The notes under the pieces are model-generated. The model saw only the letters and a list, made by a program, of their open reading frames with translations. It was not told where the DNA came from and did no database searches. Made by a program: the position numbers and the translations under genes. From positions 1 through 16,446 of the forward strand of contig JAADIA010000013.1 of the NCBI GenBank assembly GCA_013151555.1: DNA of 16,446 bases. The letters are read 5' to 3'. Below are positions 14,373 to 16,446 of this stretch, piece after piece (positions within the stretch are counted from its first letter, which is position 1; each line of letters begins with the position of its first letter). The DNA comes from Nitrospirota bacterium. Its GTDB lineage: Bacteria; NPL-UPA2; JAADIA01.

Positions 14373-15695
14373 ATGAAGGCGGAAGAGGTACTGAAGTTAG
14401 TCAAGGATAAGGATGTTAAATTTATTCGGTTATGGTTTACGGACATCCTTGGGCAGGTGAAGAGTTTTTCTATAACTGATGCGGAGTTAGAGGGTGCTCT
14501 GAAGAACGGTATGGGTTTTGATGGTTCCTCGATTACCGGTTACCAGAATATCGAGGAGAGCGATATGATTGCTCTGCCCGACCCCAGTACGTTTCGGATC
14601 CTTCCCTGGCGTCCTCAGGAGAAAGCCGTTGGCCGGATGATCTGTGATGTTCTTACTCCGGACAGGAAACCTTATGAGGGGGATCCTCGCTATGTATTCA
14701 AGAGGGCTGTTAAACGGGCTAACGATTTAGGGTTCGACCATTTTTATCTTGGTCCGGAACTGGAGTTTTTCTATTTTAAAAATTCTGAGTCAACGGAAGT
14801 TCTGGATAAGGGAGGATATTTTGATTTAACCACTCTTGATGTAGCTTCCGATTTGCGGAGAGATACTGTCTTTGCCCTTGAGGAGATGGGTATTAACATC
14901 GAGTATAGCCATCACGAAGTCGGGCCCAGTCAGCATGAGATTGACATGAGGTACACCGATGCTCTGAAGATGGCTGATGATGTGATAACCTATCGGGTGG
15001 TGGTAAAAGAGATAGCCCAGAAACACGGAGCATATGCTACCTTTATGCCAAAACCTCTCTTTGGTGAGAACGGTAGTGGCATGCATACTCACCAGTCGCT
15101 CTTCAAAGGCGATAAAAATGCCTTTTTCTCTGAGAGCGATGAAGCCAATTTGAGCGATACGGCCAAAAAGTTTATTGCCGGGCAACTCCGTCATGCTAAG
15201 GAGATGAGTTCTATCTTTGCCCAATGGGTGAATTCTTATAAGAGGTTGGTTCCCGGTTATGAAGCCCCTGTTTATATTGCCTGGTCAAGGCGAAACCGTT
15301 CTGCTTTAATCAGGGTTCCGGAATATCATCCCGGTAAGGCAAACGCCACGCGAGCAGAATTTCGGTCGCCTGATCCAGCTTGTAATCCCTATCTTACCTT
15401 TGCAGTAATGCTGCATGCCGGGTTGGATGGTATTGAGAAGAAATATGATTTGCCGGGGTCTGTTGAAGAGAACCTTTACCATCTTACTTCCGAGGAAAGA
15501 AAGGAAATGGGGGTAGAATCTCTGCCGGATAGTCTCGGAGAAGCTATTGCTGTGACTGCCAAAAGCGAGTTGGTCAGGAAGGCTCTCGGGGAACATGTAT
15601 TTACTCGATTCATAGCTTTGAAGAAGAAGGAATGGGAGAAATATCGGATCCAGGTAACCAGGCATGAACTCGACGAGTATCTGTCCATTCTCTAA
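14373..15695 (+). CDS. glnA: Glutamine synthetase type I (GSI-alpha like)
   Basis: 440 residues. The cytoplasmic dodecamer condenses ammonium and glutamate to glutamine with ATP and is the main ammonium-assimilating step. Catalytic landmarks are D50 in F-D-G-S-S, E129 and E131 in G-P-E-L-E-F-F, E182 and E189 in S-H-H-E-V-G-P-S-Q-H-E-I-D, N233-G-S-G-M-H238, R291 and E297 in R-L-V-P-G-Y-E-A-P, and R-A-E-F-R-S-P-D (327-334). The length and lack of the roughly 25-residue insertion fit GSI-alpha, not the adenylylated GSI-beta; the region E-N-L-Y-H-L-T-S-E-E-R is of the alpha type. The equivalent of B. subtilis R62, used in glutamine feedback, is N59 here. ATG 14373 follows AAGGAGGAG. Clustering with amt and glnK places it in the assimilation arm. 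Confidence 0.97.
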   Translation: MKAEEVLKLVKDKDVKFIRLWFTDILGQVKSFSITDAELEGALKNGMGFDGSSITGYQNIEESDMIALPDPSTFRILPWRPQEKAVGRMICDVLTPDRKPYEGDPRYVFKRAVKRANDLGFDHFYLGPELEFFYFKNSESTEVLDKGGYFDLTTLDVASDLRRDTVFALEEMGINIEYSHHEVGPSQHEIDMRYTDALKMADDVITYRVVVKEIAQKHGAYATFMPKPLFGENGSGMHTHQSLFKGDKNAFFSESDEANLSDTAKKFIAGQLRHAKEMSSIFAQWVNSYKRLVPGYEAPVYIAWSRRNRSALIRVPEYHPGKANATRAEFRSPDPACNPYLTFAVMLHAGLDGIEKKYDLPGSVEENLYHLTSEERKEMGVESLPDSLGEAIAVTAKSELVRKALGEHVFTRFIALKKKEWEKYRIQVTRHELDEYLSIL

Positions 15696-15710
15696 ATATT
15701 TAAAGAAAAG

Positions 15711-15811
15711 GCACAGAGGCACAGAGGCACAAAGTTAAAAAAAGCTAAAAACTGTAAGTAGTAGCTATTATATCTTTCCTTTGCGTCTCTGTGCTTTAGC
15801 ATCTGTGTACC
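15711..15811 (+). repeat. Imperfect inverted repeat built of GCACAGAG octamers
   Basis: Three tandem octamers (GCACAGAG twice, then GCACAAAG; 15711-15734) face a 3' arm at 15779-15794 that is the near-perfect reverse complement of 15719-15734. A further degenerate reverse unit extends to about 15811. It fills most of the 170-nt glnA-nadE gap. The GCACAGAGGCACAGAG wording is known to me as a widespread dispersed intergenic repeat in many bacterial genomes. No T-tract follows, so it is not a clear terminator. Confidence 0.65.
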
Positions 15812-15865
15812 TGCCGCATCTCTAAGTGGGTTGAATCCATTGCTGCAGAAGCCGGGAATTGAGAA

Positions 15866-16446
15866 ATGGGATTGAGAAACTTGAGGGTAGGAATGGCTCA
15901 AATAAATCCTACCGTGGGAGATCTGGGGGGAAATGCAGAGAAGATTGTCAGTTATATAAGTCAGGCTAAAAAGCAGAAGATAGACCTTCTTACTTTTCCG
16001 GAACTGAGCCTCCCGGGGTATCCGCCGGAAGATTTGTTACTCAAACCCAGCTTTCTTAAGGATAACCTGAAGAGTCTCAAAGGGGTAGCGGGAGCGGCCA
16101 GAGATATCGTTGTGATAGTTGGTTTTGCCAATACCGACCGGCAAGGGAATGCTTATAATGCCGCCGCTCTGGTTTATGACGGAAAGATAGCGGGTATTTA
16201 CCATAAAATACATCTTCCAAATTATGGAGTCTTTGACGAGAAGCGATATTTTCAAGCCGGAAACGAGTGTTTAGTCTTCGTTCTCAAAGGGATCAGCCTT
16301 GGGATTACTATCTGTGAAGATATCTGGTGTCCCGACGGTCCGGCTGCCGTGGAATCCGGGGAAGGTAAGGCGGAGGTTATCCTGAATATCTCAGCCTCTC
16401 CCTATCATGTTGGTAAAGGGAGACTCCGGGAGAAGGTTTTATCGGA
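15866..16446 (+). CDS. nadE: Glutamine-dependent NAD synthetase, N-terminal glutaminase domain (3' end outside window)
   Basis: 193 codons, open to the window edge. NadE amidates nicotinic acid adenine dinucleotide to NAD+, drawing ammonia from glutamine through an N-terminal nitrilase-fold domain. That domain's catalytic triad is visible: E46 in F-P-E-L-S-L-P-G-Y-P-P-E-D-L, K114 in Y-H-K-I-H-L-P-N-Y-G-V-F-D-E, and C150 in G-I-T-I-C-E-D-I-W. The opening V-G-M-A-Q-I-N-P-T-V-G-D-L is characteristic of NadE. The synthetase domain (S-G-G-x-D-S loop) lies beyond the window. I place the start at ATG 15866; a TTG at 15881 would give a more usual N-terminus, and ATG 15893 would cut into the first strand. 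Being next to glnA, it uses that gene's product as amide donor. Confidence 0.93.
   Translation, partial: MGLRNLRVGMAQINPTVGDLGGNAEKIVSYISQAKKQKIDLLTFPELSLPGYPPEDLLLKPSFLKDNLKSLKGVAGAARDIVVIVGFANTDRQGNAYNAAALVYDGKIAGIYHKIHLPNYGVFDEKRYFQAGNECLVFVLKGISLGITICEDIWCPDGPAAVESGEGKAEVILNISASPYHVGKGRLREKVLS

Overview
The window comes from an anaerobic, nitrogen-fixing bacterium. Three consensus sigma-54 (-24/-12) promoters and strong Shine-Dalgarno sites argue against an archaeon, and glycyl-radical ribonucleotide reductase and rubrerythrin point to anaerobic life. The nif gene order (H, I1, I2, D, K, E, N, B) and the clostridial-type insertion in NifD match the group II/III nitrogenases of clostridia, methanogens and several uncultivated phyla. 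I cannot name the phylum from sequence alone.

Layout. 1-125: the 3' end of nrdD, with the glycyl-radical motif. 239-1189: a two-gene oxygen/peroxide-defence unit, a flavin reductase-like flavoprotein and a rubrerythrin-like diiron protein, neither with a rubredoxin domain. 1190-1457: the nifH regulatory region. 1458-10320: nifH, nifI1, nifI2, nifD, nifK, nifE, nifN and nifB, a compact molybdenum-nitrogenase cluster carrying its own PII-like post-translational switch. 10321-10682: a second sigma-54 regulatory region, nearly a copy of the nifH one. 10683-12498: an ammonium transporter gene and glnK. 12499-12961: a third, more divergent sigma-54 region. 12962-14215: a second ammonium transporter. 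14373-15695: type I glutamine synthetase. 15866 to the window end: the N-terminal glutaminase domain of glutamine-dependent NAD synthetase.

How it works together. Nitrogenase makes ammonium and NifI1/NifI2 switch it off when nitrogen is replete. Amt1 and Amt2 recover or import ammonium and GlnK probably gates them. GlnA fixes ammonium into glutamine, which NadE can use as amide donor. The nifH and amt1 promoters share a block of about 180 nt with identical internal spacing, including an upstream half-site element, a hairpin with a T8 tract, and the -24/-12 box, so the two units are very likely activated together. The amt2 promoter has the same ingredients rearranged.

The coding content is a recognisable nitrogen-fixation and assimilation island rather than a new enzyme system. 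The less explained material is non-coding: the duplicated sigma-54 regulatory block, structured leaders on nifH, amt1 and amt2, two strong hairpins between nifH and nifI1, and three kinds of dispersed repeat. One kind appears to have inserted in frame into nifN and nifB.
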